Below, piece by piece: positions 55,129 to 63,953 of a DNA stretch of 64,000 bases. Source of the stretch: Paracoccus fistulariae (GTDB taxonomy: Bacteria > Pseudomonadota > Alphaproteobacteria > Rhodobacterales > Rhodobacteraceae). The translations under genes were made by a program, and so were the position numbers. Under the pieces are notes generated by a model. That model had not been told where the DNA came from and made no database searches. It saw only the letters and a program-made list of their open reading frames with translations. The stretch lies in contig NZ_CP067136.1 in assembly GCF_028553785.1 (NCBI RefSeq), forward strand, positions 1,054,001 to 1,118,000, read 5' to 3'. Every line of letters starts with the position of its first letter. Position 1 is the stretch's first letter.

Positions 55129-56652
55129 ATGACGAAATTGATCCTGGTGCTGGGCGACCAACTCAGCAAGGACATGGCGGCCCTGCGCGCGGCCGAGGAT
55201 GGCGATGTCATCGTCATGGCCGAGGTGCAGGACGAGGCCAGCTATGTCGCGCATCACCCCAAGAAGATCGCGTTCATCTTTGCCGCGATGCGCAAATTTG
55301 CCGACGCGCTGCGCGAAGACGGCTTCAAGGTCGCCTATACGCGGCTGGACGATCCCGAAAACAGTCACAAGATCGGGGGTGAGCTTCTGCGCCGGGCCGA
55401 GGAGTTTGGCGCTGATCGGATCATCGCCACCGAGCCGGGGGAATGGCGGCTGATCAATATCCTGACCTATCTGCCGATCCCGGTCACGCAATTGCCCGAT
55501 GATCGCTTCTTCGCCAGCCATGCCGAATTCGAGGATTGGGCCGAAGACCGCAAGGAATTGCGGATGGAGTGGTTCTATCGAGAGATGCGGCGCAAGACCG
55601 GCCTGCTGATGGAGGGTGACGACCCGGCGGGCGGCGAGTGGAATTACGACCAGCAGAACCGCAAACCGGCCAAGCCCGACCTGTTTCGCAAGACCCCGCC
55701 GGAATTCGAACCCGATGCCATCACCGAAGAGGTTCTGACGCTGGTGGAGGACCGATTTGGCGATCATTTCGGCGATCTGCGCCCATTCCGCTATGCCACG
55801 GATCGCGCAGGCGCGCTGAAGGCGCTGGATCATTTCATCGCCCATGCGCTGGATGAGTTCGGCCCCTATCAGGACGCGATGCTGATCGACGATCCGCTGC
55901 TGTTTCATTCGGTCCTGTCGCCCTATCTGAATGCCGGGCTGCTGTCGCCACGCGAAATCTGCGAGGCGGCGGCGGGGGCTTATGCCGATGGCAAGGTGCG
56001 GCTGAACTCGGCCGAGGGGTTCATTCGCCAGATCCTTGGCTGGCGCGAATTCATGCGCGGGATCTATTTTCTGCAAGGCCCCGATTACACCAGTCAGAAC
56101 CGGCTGGGCCACCGCCGCGACCTGCCCGCGCTTTACTGGGGCGGCGAGACGCGGATGGCCTGCCTGTCGGCGGCGGTCGGCCAGACGCAGAAGCTGGCCT
56201 ATGCCCATCACATCCAGCGGCTGATGGTGACGGGCAATTTCGCGCTGCTGGCGGGCATCGATCCGGCGCAGGTGCATGAATGGTATCTGGCGGTCTATCT
56301 GGACGCCTATGAATGGGTCGAGGCGCCCAATGTCATCGGGATGAGCCAATTTGCCGATGGCGGGCTGGTCGGCAGCAAGCCCTATGTCTCATCCGGCAAT
56401 TACATCAACAAGATGTCGGATTATTGCGGCAATTGCGCCTATTCGGTCAGCAGGAAGACCGGCGAAGGCGCCTGCCCATTCAACCTGCTTTATTGGGATT
56501 TCATGCTGCGCCACCGCGATCTGCTGGAACAGAACAGCCGCGTCAGCCGGATCTATGCCAATTGGGACCGGATGGACAAGGACCGCCGCAGCACGGTTCT
56601 TGCCGAGGCGGCGGCGTTTCTGGACCGGATGGAGGCGGGCGAGATCGTCTGA
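55129..56652 (+). CDS. FeS-cluster cryptochrome/(6-4) photolyase (CryB/PhrB type)
   Basis: A 507-residue flavoprotein of the FeS-BCP class, whose members include Agrobacterium PhrB, a (6-4) photolyase, and Rhodobacter CryB. It binds FAD, a lumazine-type antenna and a 4Fe-4S cluster. Four cluster cysteines are visible: Cys345 in RMACLS, Cys433 and Cys436 in DYCGNC, and Cys449 in GEGACPF; their spacing (88, 3, 13) matches the known cluster ligands of PhrB. The N-terminal Rossmann domain starts LILVLGDQLS. ATG 55129 follows a GGGAGGA site. Whether it repairs DNA or signals light is not decided by sequence. Confidence 0.93.
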   Translation: MTKLILVLGDQLSKDMAALRAAEDGDVIVMAEVQDEASYVAHHPKKIAFIFAAMRKFADALREDGFKVAYTRLDDPENSHKIGGELLRRAEEFGADRIIATEPGEWRLINILTYLPIPVTQLPDDRFFASHAEFEDWAEDRKELRMEWFYREMRRKTGLLMEGDDPAGGEWNYDQQNRKPAKPDLFRKTPPEFEPDAITEEVLTLVEDRFGDHFGDLRPFRYATDRAGALKALDHFIAHALDEFGPYQDAMLIDDPLLFHSVLSPYLNAGLLSPREICEAAAGAYADGKVRLNSAEGFIRQILGWREFMRGIYFLQGPDYTSQNRLGHRRDLPALYWGGETRMACLSAAVGQTQKLAYAHHIQRLMVTGNFALLAGIDPAQVHEWYLAVYLDAYEWVEAPNVIGMSQFADGGLVGSKPYVSSGNYINKMSDYCGNCAYSVSRKTGEGACPFNLLYWDFMLRHRDLLEQNSRVSRIYANWDRMDKDRRSTVLAEAAAFLDRMEAGEIV

Positions 56653-56775
56653 GCGCCCGCCCGGCACAGATGCGCGACAAGATCGGCAGGCGCGCGGGTC
56701 ACTAATCGCATGGCCCTTGCCGCGATTGTCGCCTAACCTGCGCCGGTCGGGGTGGCAGCCCATCGGAGGAGTCAG

Positions 56776-57516
56776 ATGAAAAAGATCCGGATCGGAATCG
56801 GCGGCTGGAACTTTCCCGAATGGCGCAAGGGCGTCTTTTATCCCGAGGGACTGCCACAGCGGCAGGAACTGGAATACGCCTCCCACGTGCTTGGCAGTAT
56901 CGAGATCAACGCCACCTATTACGGCAGCCAGAAGCCCGAGAGCTTTCAGAAATGGCATGATGAAACGCCCGAGGATTTCGTCTTTGCCGTCAAGGCCTCG
57001 CGCTTTGCCACGAATCGCAAGGTGCTGGCCGAGGCGGGCGACAGCGTGGCGCGGTTTCTAACGTCGGGCATCACCCGGCTGGGCACGAAACTGGGACCGA
57101 TCAACTGGCAACTGGCCGAGACAAAGAAATTCGACGCGCCGGATTTCGCGGGCTTCCTGAAGCTGCTACCGCAGGCGCAGGACGGCGTACCCCTCCGCCA
57201 CGCGGTCGAGGCCCGCCATGACAGCTTTGCCAGTGACGAGGCCGCCGCGCTGTGCCGCGATCATGGCGTGGCGCTGATCCGGTCTGGCGACAGCAAATTC
57301 CCCGAAATCGACGCGCAGACCGCCGATTTCGCCTATCTGCGGATCATGGGCACCACCGATCAGCCCCTGGGCTATGGCGAGGCCGATCTGGATCGCTGGG
57401 CCGATGAGGCGCGCCGGATCGCGCAGGACCGCGAGGTTTATCTCTACGTGATCTCGGGCCAGAAGGATCGCAACCCGGCGGCGGCGCGCGCCCTGATCGA
57501 AAGGCTGGCTCAATGA
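56776..57516 (+). CDS. DUF72 family protein
   Basis: A 246-residue protein of the DUF72 family (PF01904), a TIM-barrel fold of unknown function. It shows the typical start IRIGIGGWNFPEWRKGVFYP (residues 4-23), then SIEINATYYG, FVFAVKASRFATN, LGPINWQL, AVEARHDSF and YLRIMG. ATG 56776 follows GGAGGAG. It overlaps the next gene by ATGA, so the two are coupled. Confidence 0.92.
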   Translation: MKKIRIGIGGWNFPEWRKGVFYPEGLPQRQELEYASHVLGSIEINATYYGSQKPESFQKWHDETPEDFVFAVKASRFATNRKVLAEAGDSVARFLTSGITRLGTKLGPINWQLAETKKFDAPDFAGFLKLLPQAQDGVPLRHAVEARHDSFASDEAAALCRDHGVALIRSGDSKFPEIDAQTADFAYLRIMGTTDQPLGYGEADLDRWADEARRIAQDREVYLYVISGQKDRNPAAARALIERLAQ

Positions 57517-58316
57517 GTTGCGCCTGCGGACATCACCACGCGCCCCGGACGGGCTGCACCAACGGCCAGCCCGTTGCGCTGTCGTCGCCGATGATTGCCC
57601 TGTCGGGGCGGCTGATCTGCGCGGATATGGCGCAGATGATGCTGGCCATGGACCTGCTGCCCGAACATGTCAGGCTCAGCCGCGCAGAGCCGGGTTGCCT
57701 GCGCTTCGATATCGGGCAGGACGACGATCCGTTGATCTGGTCCCTGTCAGAGCTGTTCACCGATGCGGCGGCGTTTCAGGCGCATCGGGACCGCAATGCG
57801 GCATCCGTCTGGGGCCGGGAAAGCCGCGATCTGCGCCGCGATTTCAACCGGCGCGAGGTCCAGCCCGTAATGCGCGCTGAAATTGCCGCCGATGCCGATG
57901 CCATCGACGACCTGTTGACGCAGGCCTTTGACGGCCCGTCCGAGGCGCAACTGGTCCGGGGGTTGCGTGCCGATGGCGATTTGCCGATCTCGCTGGTGGT
58001 CGAGGCCGAAGGCACCCTGCTTGGCCATATCGCGCTGTCGCCCCTGCGGGCCGAGCGCCCGGCCTATGCGCTGGCGCCGCTGGCGGTTCATCCGAAAATG
58101 CAGGGCCGGGGTCTGGGCGGCGCACTGATCCGCGCGGCGGTGGCACAGGCGGGCGATGCCGCCATCGTGCTGCTGGGCGATCCGGCCTATTACGCCCGCT
58201 TCGGGTTTCGCCCGGTCGATCTGACCTCTGCCTATGCCGGGCCTTATCTTCAAATGCTGGGCAATCTGCCCGCCCAAAGCCGGATTGATCACGCACCGGC
58301 CTTTGCCCGGCTGTAA
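57513..58316 (+). CDS. Fusion of an ABM-like and a GNAT domain
   Basis: A 267-residue protein with two parts. Residues 30-115 (IALSGRLICADMAQMMLAMD, LSRAEPGCLRFDIGQDDDPL, WSLSELFTDAAAFQAHRD) match the antibiotic-biosynthesis-monooxygenase type of ferredoxin-like fold. Residues 119-265 are a GNAT acetyltransferase (MRAEIAADADAIDDLL, APLAVHPKMQGRGLGGALI, LLGDPAYYARFGFRPVD). The N-terminus has a Cys/His cluster, CACGHHH, that could bind metal. It starts in the DUF72 stop (ATGA). Such fusions are uncommon; function unknown. Confidence 0.85.
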   Translation: MSCACGHHHAPRTGCTNGQPVALSSPMIALSGRLICADMAQMMLAMDLLPEHVRLSRAEPGCLRFDIGQDDDPLIWSLSELFTDAAAFQAHRDRNAASVWGRESRDLRRDFNRREVQPVMRAEIAADADAIDDLLTQAFDGPSEAQLVRGLRADGDLPISLVVEAEGTLLGHIALSPLRAERPAYALAPLAVHPKMQGRGLGGALIRAAVAQAGDAAIVLLGDPAYYARFGFRPVDLTSAYAGPYLQMLGNLPAQSRIDHAPAFARL

Positions 58317-58393
58317 GCGGCGAAAACAATGGCGCCCGCCTTGCGGACGGGGCTGTCCCGGTCCACATCTAGGGCAAAGAGAAAGGACCGATC

Positions 58394-60211
58394 ATGGCAG
58401 CAGAAATGACCTTCGACGCGGTGGATGCCGCAAAGGGCGCCTCGCTGGGCGATTTGCCCGAATGGGATCTGAGCGATCTCTATCCCTCGCCAGAATCCCA
58501 GCAGTTGAAGGATGATATCGCCGATCTGGACGCGCGCGTCGCGGATTTCGCCGGTCGCTATCAGGGCAAGCTGGCGGATCTGACACCCGCGCAGATGCTG
58601 GAGGCCATTCAGGCCTATGAGCAGATCGATATCATCGGCGGCCGGATCATGTCCTATGCCGGTCTGTGCTATTATCAGAACACCACCGATGCGGCGCGGG
58701 CCAAGATGCTGGGCGATCTACAAGGCAGGATCACCGATATCACCACGCCGCTGGTGTTTTTCAGCCTGGAATTCAACCGCATCCCGGATGAGACCTATGA
58801 GGCGGTCTTTACCGCGCCCGATGGCCCCGCCCGCTACAAGCCGGTCTTTGACCGCATGCGCGCCATGCGTCCGCATCAGCTGTCGGATGAGTTGGAACAG
58901 TTTCTGCATGACAACAGCGTCGTCGGGGCTGCCGCCTGGAACCGTCTGTTCGATGAAACCACCGCCGCGCTGGAATTCGAGGTCGAGGGCGAAACCCTTG
59001 GCATGGAAGCCACGCTGAACCTGCTGACCGAACATGACCGCGCCAAGCGCGAGGCCGCCGCAAAGGCGCTGGCCAAGGTGTTCGGCGATAACGTCAAGCT
59101 GTTCGCCCGCATTCACAATACGCTGGCCAAGGAAAAGGCCATCGAGGACAAGTGGCGCAAGATGCCGACGCCGCAATATGGCCGTCATCTGTCCAACCAT
59201 GTCGAGCCCGAGGTTGTCGAGGCGCTGCGCAATGCCGTGACCGCGGCCTATCCGCGCCTGTCACATCGCTATTACGCACTGAAGGCGAAATGGCTGGGTC
59301 TGGACAAGCTGCAGGTCTGGGACCGCAATGCGCCGCTGCCCACCGACGCGCCCCGCACCATTGGCTGGGACGAGGCGCGGGACACCGTGCTGGGTGCCTA
59401 TGGCGATTTCGCGCCGCGTCTGGCCGAACTGGCGCAGCCCTTCTTTGACAAGGGCTGGATCGATGCCGGGGTCAAGCCGGGCAAGGCGCCGGGCGCCTTT
59501 GCCCATCCGACCGTGGTGACCGTGCATCCCTATGTGCTGCTGAATTATCTGGGCAAGCCGCGCGACGTGATGACCCTTGCGCATGAGCTGGGGCATGGCG
59601 TCCATCAGCGGCTGGCGGCGGATCAGGGAGAGTTGCTGGCCTCGACCCCGCTGACGCTGGCCGAGACCGCCAGCGTCTTTGGCGAGATGCTGACCTTCCG
59701 CGCGCTTCTGGCCAGAACCAGCGATCCGGCGCAGAAAAAGGCGCTGCTGGCGGGCAAGGTCGAGGATATGATCAATACCGTCGTGCGCCAGATCGCCTTT
59801 TATGATTTCGAATGCAAGCTGCATGCCGCGCGTGCCGAGGGTGAGCTGACGCCTGAGGATATCAATGCGCTGTGGATGTCGGTGCAGGCGGAATCGCTGG
59901 GCCCAGTTTTTGAGTTCATGCCGGGATATGAGACCTTCTGGACCTATGTGCCGCATTTCGTGCATTCGCCCTTCTACGTCTATGCCTATGCCTTTGGCGA
60001 CGGGCTGGTGAATGCGCTTTACGCCGCCTATGAGGACGGGCTGCCCGATTTCCAGCAGAAATATTTCGACCTGCTGGCGGCGGGCGGATCGAAACATCAC
60101 AGCGAATTGCTGGCGCCCTTCGGGCTGGATGCCTCGGACCCGGCCTTCTGGGACAAGGGGCTGTCGATGATCGAGGGCTTTATCGACGAGCTTGAGGCGC
60201 TGGAAGAGTAG
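58394..60211 (+). CDS. pepF: Oligoendopeptidase F (M3 metallopeptidase)
   Basis: A 605-residue cytoplasmic zinc peptidase that degrades oligopeptides. The zinc site is HELGH at residues 397-401, with downstream LTLAETASVFGEM supplying the third ligand Glu. The N-terminal helical domain starts LGDLPEWDLSDLYPS and includes the family segments YAGLCYYQN and HNTLAKEKAIED. ATG 58394 follows AAAGGA. The length is typical of PepF. Confidence 0.95.
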   Translation: MAAEMTFDAVDAAKGASLGDLPEWDLSDLYPSPESQQLKDDIADLDARVADFAGRYQGKLADLTPAQMLEAIQAYEQIDIIGGRIMSYAGLCYYQNTTDAARAKMLGDLQGRITDITTPLVFFSLEFNRIPDETYEAVFTAPDGPARYKPVFDRMRAMRPHQLSDELEQFLHDNSVVGAAAWNRLFDETTAALEFEVEGETLGMEATLNLLTEHDRAKREAAAKALAKVFGDNVKLFARIHNTLAKEKAIEDKWRKMPTPQYGRHLSNHVEPEVVEALRNAVTAAYPRLSHRYYALKAKWLGLDKLQVWDRNAPLPTDAPRTIGWDEARDTVLGAYGDFAPRLAELAQPFFDKGWIDAGVKPGKAPGAFAHPTVVTVHPYVLLNYLGKPRDVMTLAHELGHGVHQRLAADQGELLASTPLTLAETASVFGEMLTFRALLARTSDPAQKKALLAGKVEDMINTVVRQIAFYDFECKLHAARAEGELTPEDINALWMSVQAESLGPVFEFMPGYETFWTYVPHFVHSPFYVYAYAFGDGLVNALYAAYEDGLPDFQQKYFDLLAAGGSKHHSELLAPFGLDASDPAFWDKGLSMIEGFIDELEALEE

Positions 60212-60303
60212 GCGGATCTGTCGGCTGGCGAAGGGGTTGTCTTTGCCAGCCGGGTTCGGTCGCTGCGCCTTCTTGTCTGTCGCGGGATGTGATCTGGCGA
60301 CAG

Positions 60304-60366
60304 AAGGGGCTGCCGCCCCCGGTCGCGCTGACGCGCGCCCTCCCCCGCGGATATTTTGCACAGATG
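60304..60366 (+). repeat. Intergenic GGATATTT element, copy C
   Basis: GGGGC-TGCC-GCCCC hairpin, then a GCGC-rich hairpin, CTCCCCCGCGGATATTTT and CACAGATG. It is the most diverged of the three copies. It lies in the 201-base gap between pepF and the dipeptidase gene and may terminate pepF. Confidence 0.55.
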
Positions 60367-60418
60367 ATATGGTTGCGGCGCGATCTGGCGCTATTGTGGC
60401 GGGAAAAGGGGGATGCGG

Positions 60419-61615
60419 ATGTTCAGACGCGTTTTGCTGGGAATTCTGGGGCTGGCCATCATTGCGGTGGCGGGGTTTTTCATCTTTGCACCGGCCTATG
60501 TCGAGCGTGGCATGAACCCCTTGCGGATGCCCGAGGGCGGCTGGCCGGTGAGTGCCGAGGCAGAGGCGCTGCATCAGCGGCTGGTGATCGGCGACTGGCA
60601 TTCGGATGCGCTGCTATGGGATCGCGACATCCTGCGGCAGGTCGATCGCGGGCATACGGATGTGCCGCGTCTGTTGGCGGGGAATGTGGCGCTGCAGGTG
60701 TTCACGACCGTCACCAAAAGCCCGCGCGGTCAGAATTATTCGCAGAACAGCGCCGAGGCGCCCGATAATATTACCCCGCTGTTCATGGGGCAGTTGCGGC
60801 CGATCCGGTCCTGGTCGTCGCTGCGCGAGCGGGCGCTGGTGCAGGCCGAGGCGCTGCAGCAGGCGGCGGATCGGGCGCCCGATCGGCTGCGGATCATTCG
60901 CAGCCGCGAGGATCTGGCGTCGCTGTTGCAGGACCGGGCTACGGGGCAGAAGGTTCTGGGCGCGATGCTGGGATCCGAGGGGGCGCATCCGCTGGAGGGC
61001 GAGTTGGCCAATCTGGATGTGCTCTACGGCGCCGGTTTCCGGCTTCTGGGGCTGACGCATTTCTTTGACAATGAATTGGGCGGCAGTCTGCATGGTCAGG
61101 GCGGCAGCGAGTCCGGGCTGAGCCCCTTTGGCCGTCAGGTGGTCGAGGGGATGATGGCGCGCGGGATGGTGGTGGATCTGGCCCATGCCTCGCCCCGGAT
61201 GGTGCGGGATGTGCTGGCGATGGAGGGTACGCGGCCTATCGTGTCGCATACCGGGATCCGCAGCTATTGCGACAGTCCGCGCAATCTGGAGGATGAGGTG
61301 ATTGCAGCGATCGCAGCAAAGGGCGGGCTGATCGGAGTCGGTTATTGGGAAGATGTGGCTTGTGGCGCGACGCCTGCCGATGTCGCAGGCAGCATTCTTG
61401 CGGCGATTGATCTGGTGGGTGAGGATCACGTCTCGCTTGGCTCTGATTACGACGGGGCGGTGGATGCGCCTTTCGATGCCGCGCATCTGTCGGCGTTGAC
61501 GCAGGCGCTGCTGGATGCGGGTCTGTCCGAGGCGCAGATTGCCAAGGTCATGGGCGGCAATATGATGCGCTATCTGGCAGAGACATTGCCAGCGGATGAA
61601 GAGGCAGACGGATGA
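60419..61615 (+). CDS. Membrane dipeptidase (M19 family)
   Basis: A 398-residue protein of the M19 renal-dipeptidase family, zinc enzymes that cleave dipeptides. An N-terminal hydrophobic segment (about 5-25, LLGILGLAIIAVAGFFIFA) anchors or exports it. Zinc-site signatures are DWHSD, GSEGAHPLEG (bridging Glu), THFFDNELGGS, DLAHAS and SHTGIRSYCDSPRNL, with a final LGSDYDGAV. ATG 60419 is preferred by AAAAGGGGG spacing; ATG 60413 is possible. It overlaps rbsD by ATGA. Confidence 0.92.
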   Translation: MFRRVLLGILGLAIIAVAGFFIFAPAYVERGMNPLRMPEGGWPVSAEAEALHQRLVIGDWHSDALLWDRDILRQVDRGHTDVPRLLAGNVALQVFTTVTKSPRGQNYSQNSAEAPDNITPLFMGQLRPIRSWSSLRERALVQAEALQQAADRAPDRLRIIRSREDLASLLQDRATGQKVLGAMLGSEGAHPLEGELANLDVLYGAGFRLLGLTHFFDNELGGSLHGQGGSESGLSPFGRQVVEGMMARGMVVDLAHASPRMVRDVLAMEGTRPIVSHTGIRSYCDSPRNLEDEVIAAIAAKGGLIGVGYWEDVACGATPADVAGSILAAIDLVGEDHVSLGSDYDGAVDAPFDAAHLSALTQALLDAGLSEAQIAKVMGGNMMRYLAETLPADEEADG

Positions 61616-61995
61616 AGCGCGGGAAGCTGTTACATGCGGAACTGTCGGGGCTGATCGCCTCGATGGGTCATGGGGATCTGATCGTTCTGGGCGATGCGGG
61701 CCTGCCGGTGCCGCCGGGGGTGCCTTGCATCGATCTGGCGGTGACGGCGGGAGTCCCGGGACTGTTCGATGTGCTGGATGCCGTCCTGTCGGAACTTGTC
61801 GTGGAGCGTTCGGCGATTGCCGGGGAGGCCTCATCCGGGCTGGGCAGCGCGTTTCGTGCAAGGGAGATCGGCGATCTGCGCACCGTCACCCATGACGAAT
61901 TCAAGCGGATCAGCCGCGAGGCGCGGGCCATTGTGCGGACCGGGGAATTCACGCCCTATGCGAATATCTGCCTTTGGTCCGGCGTCGCCTTCTGA
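61612..61995 (+). CDS. rbsD: D-ribose pyranase
   Basis: RbsD interconverts pyranose and furanose forms of D-ribose. The 127-residue protein has the catalytic His20 in SMGHGDLIVLGDAG and the conserved C-terminal RTGEFTPYANICLWSGV. The length is normal. No other rbs gene is close: it is translationally coupled to a dipeptidase gene instead. This may mean a role for another sugar such as fucose or an operon made by rearrangement. Confidence 0.92.
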   Translation: MKRGKLLHAELSGLIASMGHGDLIVLGDAGLPVPPGVPCIDLAVTAGVPGLFDVLDAVLSELVVERSAIAGEASSGLGSAFRAREIGDLRTVTHDEFKRISREARAIVRTGEFTPYANICLWSGVAF

Positions 61996-62054
61996 CGCGG
62001 AACCGGCAGGCCCTTCCTGCGTTTCAGTTTCGAAGAAGCTGAGGGAGCATAGCA

Positions 62055-62201
62055 ATGACAAAGAAATTTCTGGGACTGGGGGCGATCTTGGCCATGATGG
62101 CACTGTCGGCCTGCGAAACGGTTCAGGGTGCGGGCCGCGATCTGCAGACTGCCGGCTCGGTGGTGCAGCAGGAAAGTGCGGAAGTGCAGGCCGGGATGTA
62201 A
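62055..62201 (+). CDS. Entericidin-type small lipoprotein
   Basis: A 48-residue lipoprotein with signal peptide KKFLGLGAILAMMALSAC and a short mature part, ETVQGAGRDLQTAGSVVQ. This matches the entericidin EcnA/EcnB family, small cell-envelope lipoproteins linked to stationary-phase bacteriolysis in enterobacteria. ATG 62055 follows GGGAG. No toxin-antitoxin partner copy is adjacent: the EcnA/EcnB pair is represented by one gene only. It ends before a strong terminator. Confidence 0.9.
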   Translation: MTKKFLGLGAILAMMALSACETVQGAGRDLQTAGSVVQQESAEVQAGM

Positions 62202-62227
62202 GTCGCGGCCGATATGATCGCAATGCA

Positions 62228-62253
62228 AAAGGCGGCCTTCGGGGGCCGCCTTT
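62228..62253. terminator. Terminator between entericidin and gntP
   Basis: AAA, stem GGCGGCC (62231-62237), loop TTCGGG, stem GGCCGCC (62244-62250), TTT. Symmetric and shared by convergent genes. Confidence 0.9.
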
Positions 62254-62270
62254 CTGTTTGGCGCACCTGC

Positions 62271-63650
62271 CTAGAACAGGATCCAGCCGATCCAGGCCAG
62301 CCCGAAGCCGATCACGCCCAGAAGCGTCTCCATCACGGTCCAGGTCTTCAGCGTGGTCTTTTCATCCATGCCCAGAAAACGCCCGACCAGCCAGAAGCCG
62401 GAATCGTTCACATGGCTCAGCACGGTCGATCCGCAGGCGATGGCGATGACCAGAAAGCACAGATCCAGCGCGCTGAGCCCGGTGGTTGCTGCCAGGGTCG
62501 GCGCGATCAGCCCCGCCGTGGTGGTCAGCGCCACCGTGGCCGAGCCCTGCGCCACGCGCAGCGCCGTGGCCACCAGGAAGGCCGCGACGATCAGCGGCAG
62601 GCCGATCTGTTCCAGCGATCCGGCCAGCGCCTGACCGATCCCGCTGGCCCTGAGGACGCCGCCGAACATGCCGCCGGCCCCGGTCACAAGGATGATCGCG
62701 CAGACCGGACCCAGCGAATCGTTCATGATCTTCTCGATCTCGGAGGGGCTGCGGCCCGCACCCAGCTTCCACATCGCGAAAAGCACCGTGATCAGCAGGG
62801 CCACCGCCGTTTGCCCCAGCATGCGCAGGATATTGACCCATAGCGCATCGCCATCGACGGCCCCCATCGTGGCCAGCGTGTTCAGCCCGGTATTGAGAAA
62901 GATCAGCCCCAGAGGCAGCAGCAGAACCGACAGAACCGTGCTGAATTCGGGCAGATCCTCGGGCGCGACCTGCTTCATCTCTCCCATGAAAGCGGGCACC
63001 GGCAGATCGAATTTCCTGCCCGCGTAAAGCGCGTAAAGATAGCTGCCGAAATACCAGGTCGGCAGCCCGATGATCAGGCCGACGATCAGCAGCAGGCCCA
63101 TATCCGCCCCCAGCAGATCACCCGCCGCGACCGGGCCGGGATGCGGCGGCACGAAAGCATGCATCACCGCAAAGGCCCCGGCCGCGGGCAACGCATAGGT
63201 CAGGACCGAGCCGCCGAAACGCCGCGCGACCGAGAAGATGATCGGCAGCATGACGACCAGACCCGCATCGAAGAAGATCGGAAAGCCGAACATCAGCGAG
63301 GCGACGCCAAGCGCGAAGGGCGCCCGGTTTTCGCCAAAGACCTGGATCAGCCGGTCAGCCAGCACCTGCGCGCCGCCCGTCACCTCTAGCAGGCGGCCGA
63401 TCATGGCGCCGAATCCCACCAGAATCGCCACCGAGGCCAGCGTGCTGCCAAAGCCGCCCAGCATCGTCGGCACCACATCGGCAAAGGGAATTTTCGTCGC
63501 CAAAGCCGTCAGAAGGCTGACCAGAACCAGCGCGACAAAGGCGTGCAGCTTGAATCGCAGGATCAGAACCAGCAGCAGCGCCACCGCCGATGCGGCGATC
63601 AGCAGCAGCCCGCCCGTGCCATAGGCCGGTTCGATTGCAGGATTATTCAT
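62271..63650 (-). CDS. gntP: GntP family gluconate-type permease
   Basis: A 459-residue inner-membrane permease of the GntP family, importing gluconate or related sugar acids with protons. About 12-13 hydrophobic segments are visible. Signatures are GFPIFFDAGLVVMLPII, HAFVPPHPGPVAAGDLLGAD, ALRVAQGSATVALTTTAGL and SHVNDSGFWLVGRF. ATG 63650 follows GGGAGGGG. No gluconate kinase is next to it, so the substrate could be another aldonate or hydroxyacid. Confidence 0.94.
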   Translation of the reverse strand: MNNPAIEPAYGTGGLLLIAASAVALLLVLILRFKLHAFVALVLVSLLTALATKIPFADVVPTMLGGFGSTLASVAILVGFGAMIGRLLEVTGGAQVLADRLIQVFGENRAPFALGVASLMFGFPIFFDAGLVVMLPIIFSVARRFGGSVLTYALPAAGAFAVMHAFVPPHPGPVAAGDLLGADMGLLLIVGLIIGLPTWYFGSYLYALYAGRKFDLPVPAFMGEMKQVAPEDLPEFSTVLSVLLLPLGLIFLNTGLNTLATMGAVDGDALWVNILRMLGQTAVALLITVLFAMWKLGAGRSPSEIEKIMNDSLGPVCAIILVTGAGGMFGGVLRASGIGQALAGSLEQIGLPLIVAAFLVATALRVAQGSATVALTTTAGLIAPTLAATTGLSALDLCFLVIAIACGSTVLSHVNDSGFWLVGRFLGMDEKTTLKTWTVMETLLGVIGFGLAWIGWILF

Positions 63651-63953
63651 GGGCCCCTCCCGTCAGGGTTGAAGTGTCACAAGAAGATATTTCAAATAGA
63701 TGTCCCGAAGGACCTGTCAGCCATGCCCGCAGGGCGATCTCACAGGGCTTACTCTAGGGCCGGGCGCGACGCGCCGGAAGAGGTTAATGTGTATTCATTT
63801 CGTTCTGCTGGCACTTCCCGGCGGCACGGAATAATGTATGGCGGAATCCCGTCCGGACCCCGCCGCTATGCTAGGCAAGCCAGCATTTGCTGCTATGATA
63901 CGGATATTAGATAGACCATGAGCGGGCCGAATTTCGCCCGGAGGAGGAGTTCC
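63651..63953. promoter_or_regulatory. Divergent intergenic region with repeated GCTATG motif
   Basis: 303 bases between gntP and the gene at 63954. GCTATG occurs at 63865-63870 and 63892-63897 with GCAA and TTGC between them (63875-63890), a possible operator next to a -10-like TATGAT at 63894-63899. Nothing else was identified in the rest of the region. Confidence 0.35.
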
